The position numbers and the translations under genes are program-made. DNA of 64,000 nt, from IMG/VR virus record IMGVR_UViG_3300020207_000020, positions 1-64,000 of that record. One strand, 5' to 3'. The DNA is from a virus. Below are positions 1 to 8,940 of the stretch, piece after piece; position 1 is the first letter of the stretch, and each line of letters opens with the position of its first letter. The notes beneath the pieces are model-generated. The model ran no database searches. It was not told the origin of the DNA and worked only from the letters and a program-made list of their open reading frames with translations.

Positions 1-287
1 CAAAGGGGTTCTTACAAGGACTCGGCGGTGATCTCGCAGGACTTTGTAAAGAACTTCCTCAATGGGAAGACTCAAAGACCGCACAAATAAAAATTCGTGT
101 TGCGGAATTTGGTTTAGAAGGCCCAGAGATTGACATTAAAGAAATTATTATGGAGGGAGCTTCTCCATTCGTATCTAGGATAGAGGAGATTCTTGCGAAA
201 CTAGGATTTTCAATAGATAAAGTTCATGACTATTATGACAAATATGATCAAAAAGCTGATGGAAAATGTTCTTGGACTGACTGTTAA
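1..287 (+). CDS. C-terminal end of an unidentified protein upstream of gp25 (5' truncated)
   Basis: An open frame runs from the window edge (first full codon at base 3) to a TAA at 285-287 and gives 94 residues, with no start visible. The peptide contains GLGGDLAGLCKELPQW near its visible start and an acidic, Lys- and Cys-containing end (KCSWTDC). I do not recognise it. Its place directly before gene 25 on the same strand suggests a baseplate or tail protein, because that is the company gene 25 keeps in T4-like phages, but this is inference from position only. Confidence 0.6.
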   Translation, partial: KGFLQGLGGDLAGLCKELPQWEDSKTAQIKIRVAEFGLEGPEIDIKEIIMEGASPFVSRIEEILAKLGFSIDKVHDYYDKYDQKADGKCSWTDC

Positions 288-291
288 GGGT

Positions 292-299
292 TATAAATA
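292..299 (+). promoter_or_regulatory. T4-type late promoter box TATAAATA before gp25
   Basis: Exact TATAAATA, the sequence recognised by the gp55 sigma-like factor in T4-like phages. It ends only five bases before the gp25 ATG, so the predicted transcription start falls at or next to the start codon. No Shine-Dalgarno lies between box and ATG. Confidence 0.6.
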
Positions 300-304
300 A
301 TACT

Positions 305-703
305 ATGCCTATCAATACACCGACAAGACTTTACAAGGACATCGATCTATCGTTTTCGATGAATCCCAATACAAAGGACATTTCCAAGAAATTGGATGTT
401 CAGGCGGTCAAACAAGCTTTAAAAATATTAATGAATACCCAGTTTTATGAAAAACCATTTGACCCATTGTACGGTTCTAATATAAGAAGAATGTTATTTG
501 AACCTTTTGGTAGAAGTACTGCAAGTATGCTTTCAAATGAAATAGATAATGCTATTACTACATATGAACCGAGAGTAAAAGTAGAAGAGGTTATATGTAC
601 GCCAAATATTGATCAACACACATATGATGTTGAAATTAGATTTTATGTCATTGGTATTACACAAATACAATCTATGGGTGTTGTTCTGGAGAGGTTGCGA
701 TAA
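305..703 (+). CDS. 25: gp25-like baseplate wedge subunit
   Basis: Encodes 132 residues, the same length as T4 gp25, the lysozyme-fold wedge protein that helps join the inner baseplate to the tail sheath. The N-terminal LYKDIDLSF and the later YEPRV segment (the conserved EPR region, residues about 87-91) are typical of this family, as is the LLF/MLFEP-type stretch in the middle. The ATG is preceded closely by a late promoter box and lacks a nearby Shine-Dalgarno. The stop overlaps the next start as TAATG, so it is probably translationally coupled to the PAAR gene. Confidence 0.9.
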   Translation: MPINTPTRLYKDIDLSFSMNPNTKDISKKLDVQAVKQALKILMNTQFYEKPFDPLYGSNIRRMLFEPFGRSTASMLSNEIDNAITTYEPRVKVEEVICTPNIDQHTYDVEIRFYVIGITQIQSMGVVLERLR

Positions 704-1014
704 TGTCATTTGTTTGGGTTGCGCCTGGTGTTATAAAAGATGGACAGGGTGTTGCGGCAATTACACCAAACCCAGCAGCTGCAGCTGCGGGGGTCACAAT
801 AAGTGGTTCTGTTCCAATTCTAGAAGGCAGTGTTGTTGCACCACACGGTAGTCACACAGGGACAATAACAATTGATCCGTCTACATGTGCAAAAGCAACA
901 GTCACTATCGCTGGACTTAGAGTTGCAATAGCAACAACAACAGCTACATGCGGTGGAGGAATTGATCCTGGCCCGCCGCCGAAAACTCTAAGTCCAACAG
1001 TAAGTATAATTTAA
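703..1014 (+). CDS. PAAR-like tail spike tip protein
   Basis: A 103-residue protein with a short, Ala/Gly/Thr-rich PAAR-type pattern: a middle His region (APHGSH, residues about 47-52) and two later Cys residues in DPSTCAK and TATCGG that could hold the tip metal ion with His. PAAR proteins sharpen the central spike of contractile tails, equivalent to T4 gp5.4. The gene sits between gp25 and gp6, a position common in marine T4-like phages, and begins inside the stop codon of gp25. The C-terminus is proline-rich (DPGPPPK). The PAAR call rests on pattern and context, not on an alignment. Confidence 0.75.
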   Translation: MSFVWVAPGVIKDGQGVAAITPNPAAAAAGVTISGSVPILEGSVVAPHGSHTGTITIDPSTCAKATVTIAGLRVAIATTTATCGGGIDPGPPPKTLSPTVSII

Positions 1015-1026
1015 TAGGATAAAAAA

Positions 1027-2940
1027 ATGCCAGTTAAAAATGTCACCGAATTAGACTATGCTGACATTAGAGAGAATCTAAGAGTCTTTTTGCAAAATCA
1101 GGACGAGTTTTCTGATTATAGTTTTGAAGCTTCTGGTCTATCTACTTTGGTAGACCTACTTGCTTATAATACACATTATAATGCAGTGTTGGCCCACATG
1201 GTGGCAAACGAGGCATTTCTTGATTCTGCTGTAAGAAGAAATTCTGTAGTATCTATTGCTAAGACTATGGGTTATACTCCAAGGTCAACTAGGTCTTCCG
1301 TAGCAACAATTAATCTTACTGTTCGACCCCCGGCTTCTTATACAAGTAGTACATTACAGTTGCCAAGAGACAGTGTATTTTCCAGCACAGTGAATGGAAA
1401 AAGTAGATCGTTTGTCCCCCAAGATGATTATACGGTGACCAAGAGTGTTGTCGATGGGGTATCTGCTTTTAGATTTGAAAACATACGGTTGGTGGAAGGA
1501 ACTAGAACCACAACTTCTCAGATTATTACTAACACCACTACTTCTGGCCCAATTGTTCTTGAAAATGATAACATCGACACCACGACAATCAGGGTCAAAG
1601 TTCAGACTTCTACTCGCAACGCATCTACAGAAACCTTCAACATCGTTGACAATGTTTTGGATGTCACATCTACATCTAAAGTTTTCTATTTAGATGAAAG
1701 AACTGATGGACACTATCAAATCGTTTTTGGTGATGATGTTCTTGGCAAATCATTAGAAGTTGGAAACATTGTAATCGTTGATTATGTTGTGTCAAATGGT
1801 GCAGACGGAAATGGTGCTAGAGTTTTTAATTACCCGTCTGCAATTTCTGCCGTTGGCGAAAGTGTAAGTAGTGAACTTATTTCTGCATCTGCTGGTGGAT
1901 TTGCCGCAGAAACAGCCGATAGTATTCGATTCAATGCACCAAGATTTAATGCTTCTAAGGGTAGAACAATAACTAAAACTGACTACGAATCTACCATAAA
2001 ACAGTCTAATCCAAATATTAAATCGGTTGCCGTTTGGGGCGGAGAAGATAATATCCCACCCATTTATGGAAAGGTTTTTATTTCTATGCAGCCGCAAGAT
2101 AATTTTGTTATCACTGAAGACGATAAAAAAAATATAAGAAATTCTGTTCTTAATGATAGAATGCCTATTGGACTGACACCAGAATTTGTTGATCCAGAGT
2201 ATGTTTATATTGGTATCAATGCGAGCGTTACATACGACCAAAAATTAACCACGTTGTCATCGGATTCTTTGAAGTCACTAATTGTTCAAAGAACAGAAAA
2301 TCATTTTGAGACGAACGTAAATGCTCTAAAAAAGAATTTTTATTATTCTAGATTAACAAAAGATATCGATGCTATTTCAGAATCTATCGTTGCAACTGGA
2401 ATTGAAATGAGATTGATTAAGAAATTGAATCCAGTCTTAGGTGGTGTTGCGAGATATGAACCAAAATTTAATAACAAAATTTTACCTCTGTCTATCAGAT
2501 CAAATTATTTTACTGCTGATTTAAACGGTTCTAAAGTAGAAGTATTTTTGTGCGACAAACCAAACCCAGATGTTATCGCACCAGTGTACAGTGGTAGGGG
2601 TATACTGCAATTGAAAACAAAAATAAGGGGCGAAATTGTAGACAAAAATGTTGGGACTATTGACTATGATACTGGAGCACTTGATATAGTTGATTTGAGA
2701 ATAGACTCAATTAGTGGTGCTGGAAATAGTATTTTCAGAGTTGTCTCTACTCCACACGAATCTTCTAAAAATATCTCTACCGATATTCTTGTTAGAACAA
2801 CAGAGGAAGCGGATTATGCTGTTTTTGCACAACCAGCGAGAAACATCATCCTTCAACTAGATGATGCTGCCGAAGATGTTGTAAATAATATTCGCAAAGG
2901 TTTGAACGTAACAATGGTTCCAAGAGTAAGCGATGAGTAA
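1027..2940 (+). CDS. 6: gp6-like baseplate wedge subunit
   Basis: Encodes 637 residues against 660 in T4 gp6, the protein that forms the continuous inner ring of the baseplate and dimerises to join wedges. The N-terminal region (DYADIRENLRVFLQ, then LAYNTHYNAVLAH and ANEAFLDSA) is the conserved gp6/J-type wedge signature. A later stretch with ITKTDYES and IKSVAVWGGEDN (residues about 315-345) also fits this family. The ATG follows an A-rich leader 12 bases after the PAAR gene. The 3' end overlaps the next gene by 8 bases. Confidence 0.92.
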   Translation: MPVKNVTELDYADIRENLRVFLQNQDEFSDYSFEASGLSTLVDLLAYNTHYNAVLAHMVANEAFLDSAVRRNSVVSIAKTMGYTPRSTRSSVATINLTVRPPASYTSSTLQLPRDSVFSSTVNGKSRSFVPQDDYTVTKSVVDGVSAFRFENIRLVEGTRTTTSQIITNTTTSGPIVLENDNIDTTTIRVKVQTSTRNASTETFNIVDNVLDVTSTSKVFYLDERTDGHYQIVFGDDVLGKSLEVGNIVIVDYVVSNGADGNGARVFNYPSAISAVGESVSSELISASAGGFAAETADSIRFNAPRFNASKGRTITKTDYESTIKQSNPNIKSVAVWGGEDNIPPIYGKVFISMQPQDNFVITEDDKKNIRNSVLNDRMPIGLTPEFVDPEYVYIGINASVTYDQKLTTLSSDSLKSLIVQRTENHFETNVNALKKNFYYSRLTKDIDAISESIVATGIEMRLIKKLNPVLGGVARYEPKFNNKILPLSIRSNYFTADLNGSKVEVFLCDKPNPDVIAPVYSGRGILQLKTKIRGEIVDKNVGTIDYDTGALDIVDLRIDSISGAGNSIFRVVSTPHESSKNISTDILVRTTEEADYAVFAQPARNIILQLDDAAEDVVNNIRKGLNVTMVPRVSDE

Positions 2941-5900
2941 TCATACAGTCCCTACATTTAAGGAATACATCAAAGAGATATTTGTTGTAACATCTGGCTC
3001 AGGATATTCTGAACCCCCAACACTTATCATTCCTCCTCCAGATCGCAGCAACGATGAACCTGTTCAAGCTGTTGCAGAGGTAGTTGTTACTGGGGGAAGT
3101 ATTACTGAAGTTAATATTATAGAGGACGGTGATGGGTACATCGAAGCACCAGTCCCCTATGTTGTCGGATTTCCTACTGATTACTCTCTGATATCTGATC
3201 CCAGCACTGAAATTGATGCTGGTACATATATCGGCATTCCAACCACTACTGATTCTGCTGACGGTTCTGGGTTGACAGTAAACATAACTGTTGACGAATT
3301 TGGTTACTCTACTTTTTCAACCAATGATGATGGTAATGCACTATACAGAGAAGGAGATAGGATTACTATCGACCCAATTGAGATGGGTGGGATGGAAGAT
3401 GATCCAGAAATTATTGCATCTATTGTAAAAATCAATAATGGATCAGGAGCTACATTTAGTACAGAAATTGATAAAGTTTTTAAAAACTATGTTTATGCTC
3501 AACCAAAAATATCTCCATTTGTTGGCGAACAAATTCCAGAAGTATTACAAGAAGAGTTTCCCCTCTTCAAAACTCTGTTTGAAAAATATTATGAGTTCAT
3601 GGAACAAACGAACTCAATTGACAATACTAAACACGGCCCGTTAAAAGTACTCCAAGATTTTTTATCAAAACTCGATGTTGATTTTAATGATGATGGAAGT
3701 ATAAACACTGATGATAATTTTATCAGAGAATTTTTCCATGATTATGCTAAAGACTTTCCATTAAATCAAGCAGCGAAATTATCAAGAGTAATAAAAGATA
3801 TTAATAGTTTCTACACTGCTAAGGGTAGTGTGGAAGCTACGAAATACCTTTTCAAAGTTTTGTATAATGAAAATGTTTCTTTAAGAAATTCTGGACAATT
3901 TGTTTTAAGGCCGTCCTCAAACAGATGGAGACAAGATTATGTCGTAAAGGTTTATGAGGCTCAAGTCCCAAATGTAGATGATTTGCAGGGAAAAAGAATT
4001 GACATTCATTATGCTGTATCCGAAGGCGCCGCAACAAATTACTATAAAAAAACTACTACTGTTCAGCGAGTTAAAAAGATATCATATACTTCCCCACAAG
4101 TATATGAATTGACTCTTGATCTTCCCGCCACTTTCGATATCGTTGGGCCTGGAGTAGGTCAATCTGGATATGACGAACAACTGCTAGCTTATGTATCTGG
4201 CGAAATATCTACAATAACTGGTACTGGTTCTAATGGATCATTTGAAAACCCCAGTTCTTCTGTTGTAGACGGGATTTACACTGTAACCGATGCAGACTAT
4301 GAAAGTTATCTTGATGTTGAATATACTAACAATACCGTGTATGAAGTCGGCACATATGTAAAAGCAAACTCAAAAATATACGTCACGGTGAACGAAGGAA
4401 CCACCGATTCTGTTGGTACTGGCCCAACACATGAATCTGGTGATGAACTAAATGGGACTTCTAAATTTAGATTTGTAAGTTTTGATTCGCACAAAACAAC
4501 GGATAGTTCTGGAGGAGAATTCACTGTTGTTATTTCTGGAAATTCTGTTTCCAATATTACTGTGGTCGATAATGGAACCAACTTTCAACCAAACGAAATA
4601 ATTGAAATACCCACCACATTTTTTGGTGGAAGTGGTACGCCATCTGTAAAATTTAAAGTAGATCAAATATCTTCTGGTAAGATTGATAATGTTTTAATTT
4701 TGGATGGCGGTACTGGATTTAGTGCAAACCCAAGTGTTACAATACGACCAAATTCTTTAGACACCATTTCTTCTAATGCAGTAATTGATACTCGACTAAC
4801 AGATGGTACAATTACTTCAACTGTCTTTGTTGCTAATCAACAGGGTAGAGGATATAACAACAGACCAGATTTAGCAATAAATGTTGCTTCTATTTTAACT
4901 TATATTACTCTTGAGGGGGAGTCTGGGTTCTTTAATATTCGAGCCTATCCATCCAGAGTTCTTAATTCTGCATCATTTAATTCTATTGCAGAAGGTTCTT
5001 CTACAACCAACGGTGGTTTTAAAGTAGGACAAACATTTAAAATTTCCGAGACTGGAGACATTCTTGGTGTCTATGCTATTGATTATTTTGCTGAAGATTA
5101 TACTTTAACTGGCATTGATAATAAAGGATATATCAAAATATCAAAAGTTGACTCCAATGGATATCCATCTGCTTTTGATATTATCGCAGTTGGTGTTGGA
5201 TTCTTCCGTGCCGACTTCCAATTCAATATTACTTCGAATACTGGCAATACTTGTGTTATTGATTTAACAACTGGATTTAATGCACTACTTGCTGGAGTAT
5301 ACGAAGACGCAGGAAGTTTCTTATCGGATGCAAACAGATTGTTTGATAATAGAATTTATCAAAACTTCTCTTATGAAATTGAAAGCGAAAGACCACAATC
5401 AGAGTGGAATGATTATGTAAGAAGAGCTGCTCACCCAATTGGATTTGGACTTTTTGGTAATTTACAAATAAGACAATCTGTTGATCTCTCTGGCAATTTT
5501 AATGTCGAAACAGATGTCTACATGTTCTTCAAGTATCCAGATATTGAAACGGTATTAATTTCTGACGAAGATGTTACTAGGGATTTTTCTAAGAACGATG
5601 TCATAGAGTCCATATTCCCAGGCGATGGTTTTGCTGATAGACAAAATATTGCAAGTGTTGTTAATAAACTGGATATACATGCTGTCAGATCAGATGGCGT
5701 TGGAGCTAACTCAGAGTTTGGGCCATATACCTTTCAGGGTACAGAAGTAGAAAACTTCTATGCTACTTCTGATGGTTCAACGCTTGGTGATCCATACTTC
5801 TTTAGATATCCAAATGAAAATGATGACTATGTGGAGAGACTTCAAACTGGTGACTACTTCTTAGAAGATTATGTGTTACTAGGAAATCCTTATAAAGATA

Positions 5901-6796
5901 TTGAAATGGTGTTCGATTCCACCAACGTTGGTGGATATGCAACAGACTATTTCTTGGAGGATTATGTACAGTTCCTTAATCAAGACCCAGAGAGAGGAAC
6001 AGAACTATTCCAAATTAACGATGTAATTACCTCGTTGAATGTTGAGATTGAAGTCACGGGAGGCGCCAGTGCAGTAGATACTCTCTATGCTACTTCTGAC
6101 GGCACAGCGCTTGGCGATCCCTACTTCTTCCAGCATGCCAATCCAGATGACGATTATGTAAGAAGAACCCTTCCAAGTGGGGAGACGATTCTAATCGATG
6201 ATTCGCTTGTTCTGTCTTTCGTATTCTTTAGAAATCCATCTGATTCTGTAGAGTTGGATGACACATCTATTCTCTTTGAAAGAGGAAGACTAGTAGATGA
6301 TTCCGTTACGATGGAAGATGATGCGGTTGAACTTTTCAAAGAAAAATTACAAGAAAATAGAGTTGCTGTTATACAAGACTTGTCCATAGAATCGTTTGGA
6401 AAGAATTTGACAGATACTTTTGACGTAGATGATTCAACATCATTTGATATAACCACCATCCAGTCCGATTCTCTAAGAGTTCTTCAAACAGTTTCTATAG
6501 AGGCTCAACCAACTTTATCTGACGCATTCTCTACTGCGGATACAATCGATGGACTAAATATTGGAGTCATTCCAGCACAAACTTTCTCTGCTGGAGATTC
6601 GATAAACAACTTTGATATTACAACTTTATCGACTGACACCATTGGATTAAATGATTTGACTGCATTTGAATCTACAAATACGAAGTCGGATATATTTAAT
6701 GTTGATGATGAGGGTAGTCTCATATCACAATCATTCACAGTAGACTTAACATATTTTGCGGAAGATTATGTGGCGGATACTGTAGTAAACTTTTAA
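2933..6796 (+). CDS. Large virion protein in the gp7 position of the baseplate wedge
   Basis: A 1287-residue protein between gp6 and gp8, where T4 carries gene 7 (1032 residues). The N-terminus has two glycine/tyrosine beta modules (SGSGYSEPP and DGDGYIEAP). Residues about 195-320 hold a helical segment (IPEVLQEEFPLFKTLFEKYYEFME) seen in large structural proteins of marine T4-like phages. A PTH-type module lies near 4327-4480. The C-terminal third is acidic and repetitive, with four copies of YF(A/L)EDY, the last near the extreme end, and a duplicated block containing YATSDG and LGDPYFF. Role as gp7 counterpart is inferred from position; direct gp7 homology was not established. Confidence 0.7.
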   Translation: MSNHTVPTFKEYIKEIFVVTSGSGYSEPPTLIIPPPDRSNDEPVQAVAEVVVTGGSITEVNIIEDGDGYIEAPVPYVVGFPTDYSLISDPSTEIDAGTYIGIPTTTDSADGSGLTVNITVDEFGYSTFSTNDDGNALYREGDRITIDPIEMGGMEDDPEIIASIVKINNGSGATFSTEIDKVFKNYVYAQPKISPFVGEQIPEVLQEEFPLFKTLFEKYYEFMEQTNSIDNTKHGPLKVLQDFLSKLDVDFNDDGSINTDDNFIREFFHDYAKDFPLNQAAKLSRVIKDINSFYTAKGSVEATKYLFKVLYNENVSLRNSGQFVLRPSSNRWRQDYVVKVYEAQVPNVDDLQGKRIDIHYAVSEGAATNYYKKTTTVQRVKKISYTSPQVYELTLDLPATFDIVGPGVGQSGYDEQLLAYVSGEISTITGTGSNGSFENPSSSVVDGIYTVTDADYESYLDVEYTNNTVYEVGTYVKANSKIYVTVNEGTTDSVGTGPTHESGDELNGTSKFRFVSFDSHKTTDSSGGEFTVVISGNSVSNITVVDNGTNFQPNEIIEIPTTFFGGSGTPSVKFKVDQISSGKIDNVLILDGGTGFSANPSVTIRPNSLDTISSNAVIDTRLTDGTITSTVFVANQQGRGYNNRPDLAINVASILTYITLEGESGFFNIRAYPSRVLNSASFNSIAEGSSTTNGGFKVGQTFKISETGDILGVYAIDYFAEDYTLTGIDNKGYIKISKVDSNGYPSAFDIIAVGVGFFRADFQFNITSNTGNTCVIDLTTGFNALLAGVYEDAGSFLSDANRLFDNRIYQNFSYEIESERPQSEWNDYVRRAAHPIGFGLFGNLQIRQSVDLSGNFNVETDVYMFFKYPDIETVLISDEDVTRDFSKNDVIESIFPGDGFADRQNIASVVNKLDIHAVRSDGVGANSEFGPYTFQGTEVENFYATSDGSTLGDPYFFRYPNENDDYVERLQTGDYFLEDYVLLGNPYKDIEMVFDSTNVGGYATDYFLEDYVQFLNQDPERGTELFQINDVITSLNVEIEVTGGASAVDTLYATSDGTALGDPYFFQHANPDDDYVRRTLPSGETILIDDSLVLSFVFFRNPSDSVELDDTSILFERGRLVDDSVTMEDDAVELFKEKLQENRVAVIQDLSIESFGKNLTDTFDVDDSTSFDITTIQSDSLRVLQTVSIEAQPTLSDAFSTADTIDGLNIGVIPAQTFSAGDSINNFDITTLSTDTIGLNDLTAFESTNTKSDIFNVDDEGSLISQSFTVDLTYFAEDYVADTVVNF
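5755..6166 (+). repeat. Two diverged copies of a ~90-bp coding repeat
   Basis: Bases about 5755-5840 and 6081-6166 encode near-identical peptides (YATSDG, LGDPYFF, then DDYV followed by two basic or acidic residues). The copies differ mostly by silent changes, so the protein sequence is being kept. Both are inside the large gp7-position protein. Confidence 0.8.
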
Positions 6797-6803
6797 AAAG
6801 TTT

Positions 6804-6811
6804 TATAAATA
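6804..6811 (+). promoter_or_regulatory. Late promoter box TATAAATA before the 6852 gene
   Basis: Exact TATAAATA in the 55-bp gap after the large gp7-position gene, 40 bases before the next ATG. An AAGGAG ribosome binding site follows at about 6839-6844. Confidence 0.8.
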
Positions 6812-6851
6812 AGTAAATCAAGGCAAAACAAAATCCCAAAGGAGAACAAAC

Positions 6852-7301
6852 ATGTTACAATCTAGTGCCTTTAATGCAAAGGGTAAACTCACTATCGAAC
6901 AGTTCGATAAGGACGGAAACCTGATTCACACTCAAGACACAACCAACGTTGTTGTTGCTGATGGTCTTGACTATATCGCATCTCGTATGAAAGATGCAAC
7001 CGCCACTGCTATGTCTCACATGGCTATTGGTTCAGACACCACTGCTGCCGCATCTGGCGACACTGCTCTTGGTGGTGAACTTGGTCGGGTTACACTTACG
7101 TCCACCACAGTTACGAGTAATGCAGTAACCTATGTTGGAGATTTTCCTGCTGGCACTGGTACTGGTGCTGTTGTTGAAGCTGGTATCTTGAACAACTCTA
7201 CTGGCGGTACTCTTCTTTGCCGGACGGTATTTTCAGTTGTGAATAAAGCAGCGGCGGATACGTTAAAAATTACTTGGACGCTGACCGTAAGCGACTCCTA
7301 A
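6852..7301 (+). CDS. Small beta-rich virion protein, unknown
   Basis: 149 residues rich in Thr, Ala, Gly and Val with regularly alternating strands and no obvious catalytic motif. It begins LQSSAFNAKGKLTIEQFDKDG and ends in TLKITWTLTVSDS, a pattern seen in small phage structural or fibre-associated proteins. It has its own late promoter and a strong AAGGAG site, which suggests high late expression. Codons are more C-ending than in its neighbours, also fitting high expression. Function beyond a likely structural role cannot be read from the sequence. Confidence 0.65.
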   Translation: MLQSSAFNAKGKLTIEQFDKDGNLIHTQDTTNVVVADGLDYIASRMKDATATAMSHMAIGSDTTAAASGDTALGGELGRVTLTSTTVTSNAVTYVGDFPAGTGTGAVVEAGILNNSTGGTLLCRTVFSVVNKAAADTLKITWTLTVSDS

Positions 7302-7323
7302 TAATTAATTAGGAGTTTGCCTA

Positions 7324-8931
7324 ATGGCTATATTAATACGAGACCAAGCTAGGGTACAACAAGCTAGGTCGTTTTATAGAGATATCTACAACGGAAATGA
7401 TAGATATTATCTAGCGGCCTCTCGTACTCAAACTTGGACAACAGATACATCACCCGACACATCTTATGATAATCGGGTTGATATTTCTCAGTTTAGGCGT
7501 GACATTCTTTTTGTAAAGAAAGTCCAAAACGCCGATGTAGCCATGCTTGCTAGAAGAATAGATTGGGTAAGTGGCACGGTTTATGATAAGTATGACGATG
7601 CACTAAGTCCAGAAAATCTTAGTAATTCTGGTGCTGACAATCTACAAGATGCAAATTTTTATGTGCTTACAGATGATTATAATGTCTATAAGTGTATGGA
7701 TAATAATTCCAACACTGCTAGTACAGTAAAACCAGATGGAACAGGTACAGAAATATTTGAATCTATTGATGGTTATAAGTGGAAATTTATGTTTCAAATC
7801 GGTTCTTCCGACAGAACTAAATTTCTATCGGACAATTACATGCCAGTTAGAAAAGTATCTGGGTCTGGAGAACCATCATTTGATATCAATGGTGAGATAG
7901 ATTCTATAACTATAAGCAATGGTGGAACTGGATATACTTCTTCTCCTATTGTTACCATACAGGGAGATGGTGTTGGTGCAGTAGCTACTGCAACCGTTTC
8001 TGGTGGTGCTGTTAGTGCAATAAATATTACCAATGGTGGGTATGGATATAGTTTTGCTGACGTTGTTCTAACCGGCGGTGGGTATACTACCATTGCAAGG
8101 GCTGATGCTAATTTGGGGTCAACAGAAAGTCCCACCTTGCAGACCGCTGTAGAAAGCACAGCAGTTGGTGGAACAATTGACAATATATTAATTACTGATC
8201 TTGGTTCTGATTATGTAAACGGAGATACTACTATTACCATCGAAGGAGATGGCGAAGGTGCCGATGCTTCTATTTTTATAAACTCAAACGGAAATGTAGA
8301 GTCTGTTTCTATTACGAATCCAGGCAGCGGATATACGAAAGCAAATGTTGTTTTAAATCAGGTTTCTGGCGGAGGTAGTGGAGCATCCTTCAGAATAATA
8401 ATTTCTCCTTGGGCTGGTCACGGTGCAAATCCACAACAAGAATTGTTTGCTAGAAGAGTAGGTATTACCGTTTCATTTGATAATGATTCACAAGACTTAG
8501 TAACTGGCAATGATTACAGGCAGGTTGGTCTGTTAAAAAATATTTATCAGTACGATACAACTACACTGTTTGCAGAAGCAACTGGTAGTTCTTGCTGGAC
8601 TATTGGAACAAACGCCCCCACTAGTTATGAACCAGATGATATTATATCTACAGAAAGTAATGGGGAATTTGTTGTTACTCAAGTTAGAGACGGAAATACC
8701 GATGGTACAGATGATACCGTATATCTTTTGGAAACGGTTGCTGGAATATCAAACTCTGATCTTCTCACAAATATTACTAAGGACATCTCTGGATTGACTA
8801 TAAATAGTAATACTCTCACACAACCAGAAATAGATACTAGTTCTGGTGAATTACTATACTTCGATAACAGAAAACCGATCACCAGAGATGAGGATCAAGT
8901 TGAAACCGTAAAATTAATTTTTACGTTCTAG
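7324..8931 (+). CDS. 8: gp8-like baseplate wedge subunit
   Basis: Encodes 535 residues; T4 gp8 has 334. The N-terminus matches the family layout: ARSFYRDIYNGNDRYYLAASRTQTW, here read in parts, followed by RRDILFVKKV, ARRIDWVSG, the VYKCMDNN segment and GYKWKFMFQI. The extra length is mostly an insertion at about 8-kb coordinates 7890-8390, made of several glycine-tyrosine beta modules (GGTGYTSSP, GGYGYSF, GSDYVNG, GSGYTKA). In T4, gp8 links the inner wedge to peripheral fibre proteins. The ATG lies 22 bases after the previous stop with a GGAG site. Confidence 0.85.
   Translation: MAILIRDQARVQQARSFYRDIYNGNDRYYLAASRTQTWTTDTSPDTSYDNRVDISQFRRDILFVKKVQNADVAMLARRIDWVSGTVYDKYDDALSPENLSNSGADNLQDANFYVLTDDYNVYKCMDNNSNTASTVKPDGTGTEIFESIDGYKWKFMFQIGSSDRTKFLSDNYMPVRKVSGSGEPSFDINGEIDSITISNGGTGYTSSPIVTIQGDGVGAVATATVSGGAVSAINITNGGYGYSFADVVLTGGGYTTIARADANLGSTESPTLQTAVESTAVGGTIDNILITDLGSDYVNGDTTITIEGDGEGADASIFINSNGNVESVSITNPGSGYTKANVVLNQVSGGGSGASFRIIISPWAGHGANPQQELFARRVGITVSFDNDSQDLVTGNDYRQVGLLKNIYQYDTTTLFAEATGSSCWTIGTNAPTSYEPDDIISTESNGEFVVTQVRDGNTDGTDDTVYLLETVAGISNSDLLTNITKDISGLTINSNTLTQPEIDTSSGELLYFDNRKPITRDEDQVETVKLIFTF
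8799..8806 (+). promoter_or_regulatory. Possible late promoter box inside the end of gp8
   Basis: Exact TATAAATA, 135 bases before the giant DUF4815 gene. It lies within gp8 coding sequence, so it could be chance, but it is well placed to add transcripts of the 7.3-kb gene downstream. Confidence 0.4.
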
Positions 8932-8940
8932 GGAAAAAAG

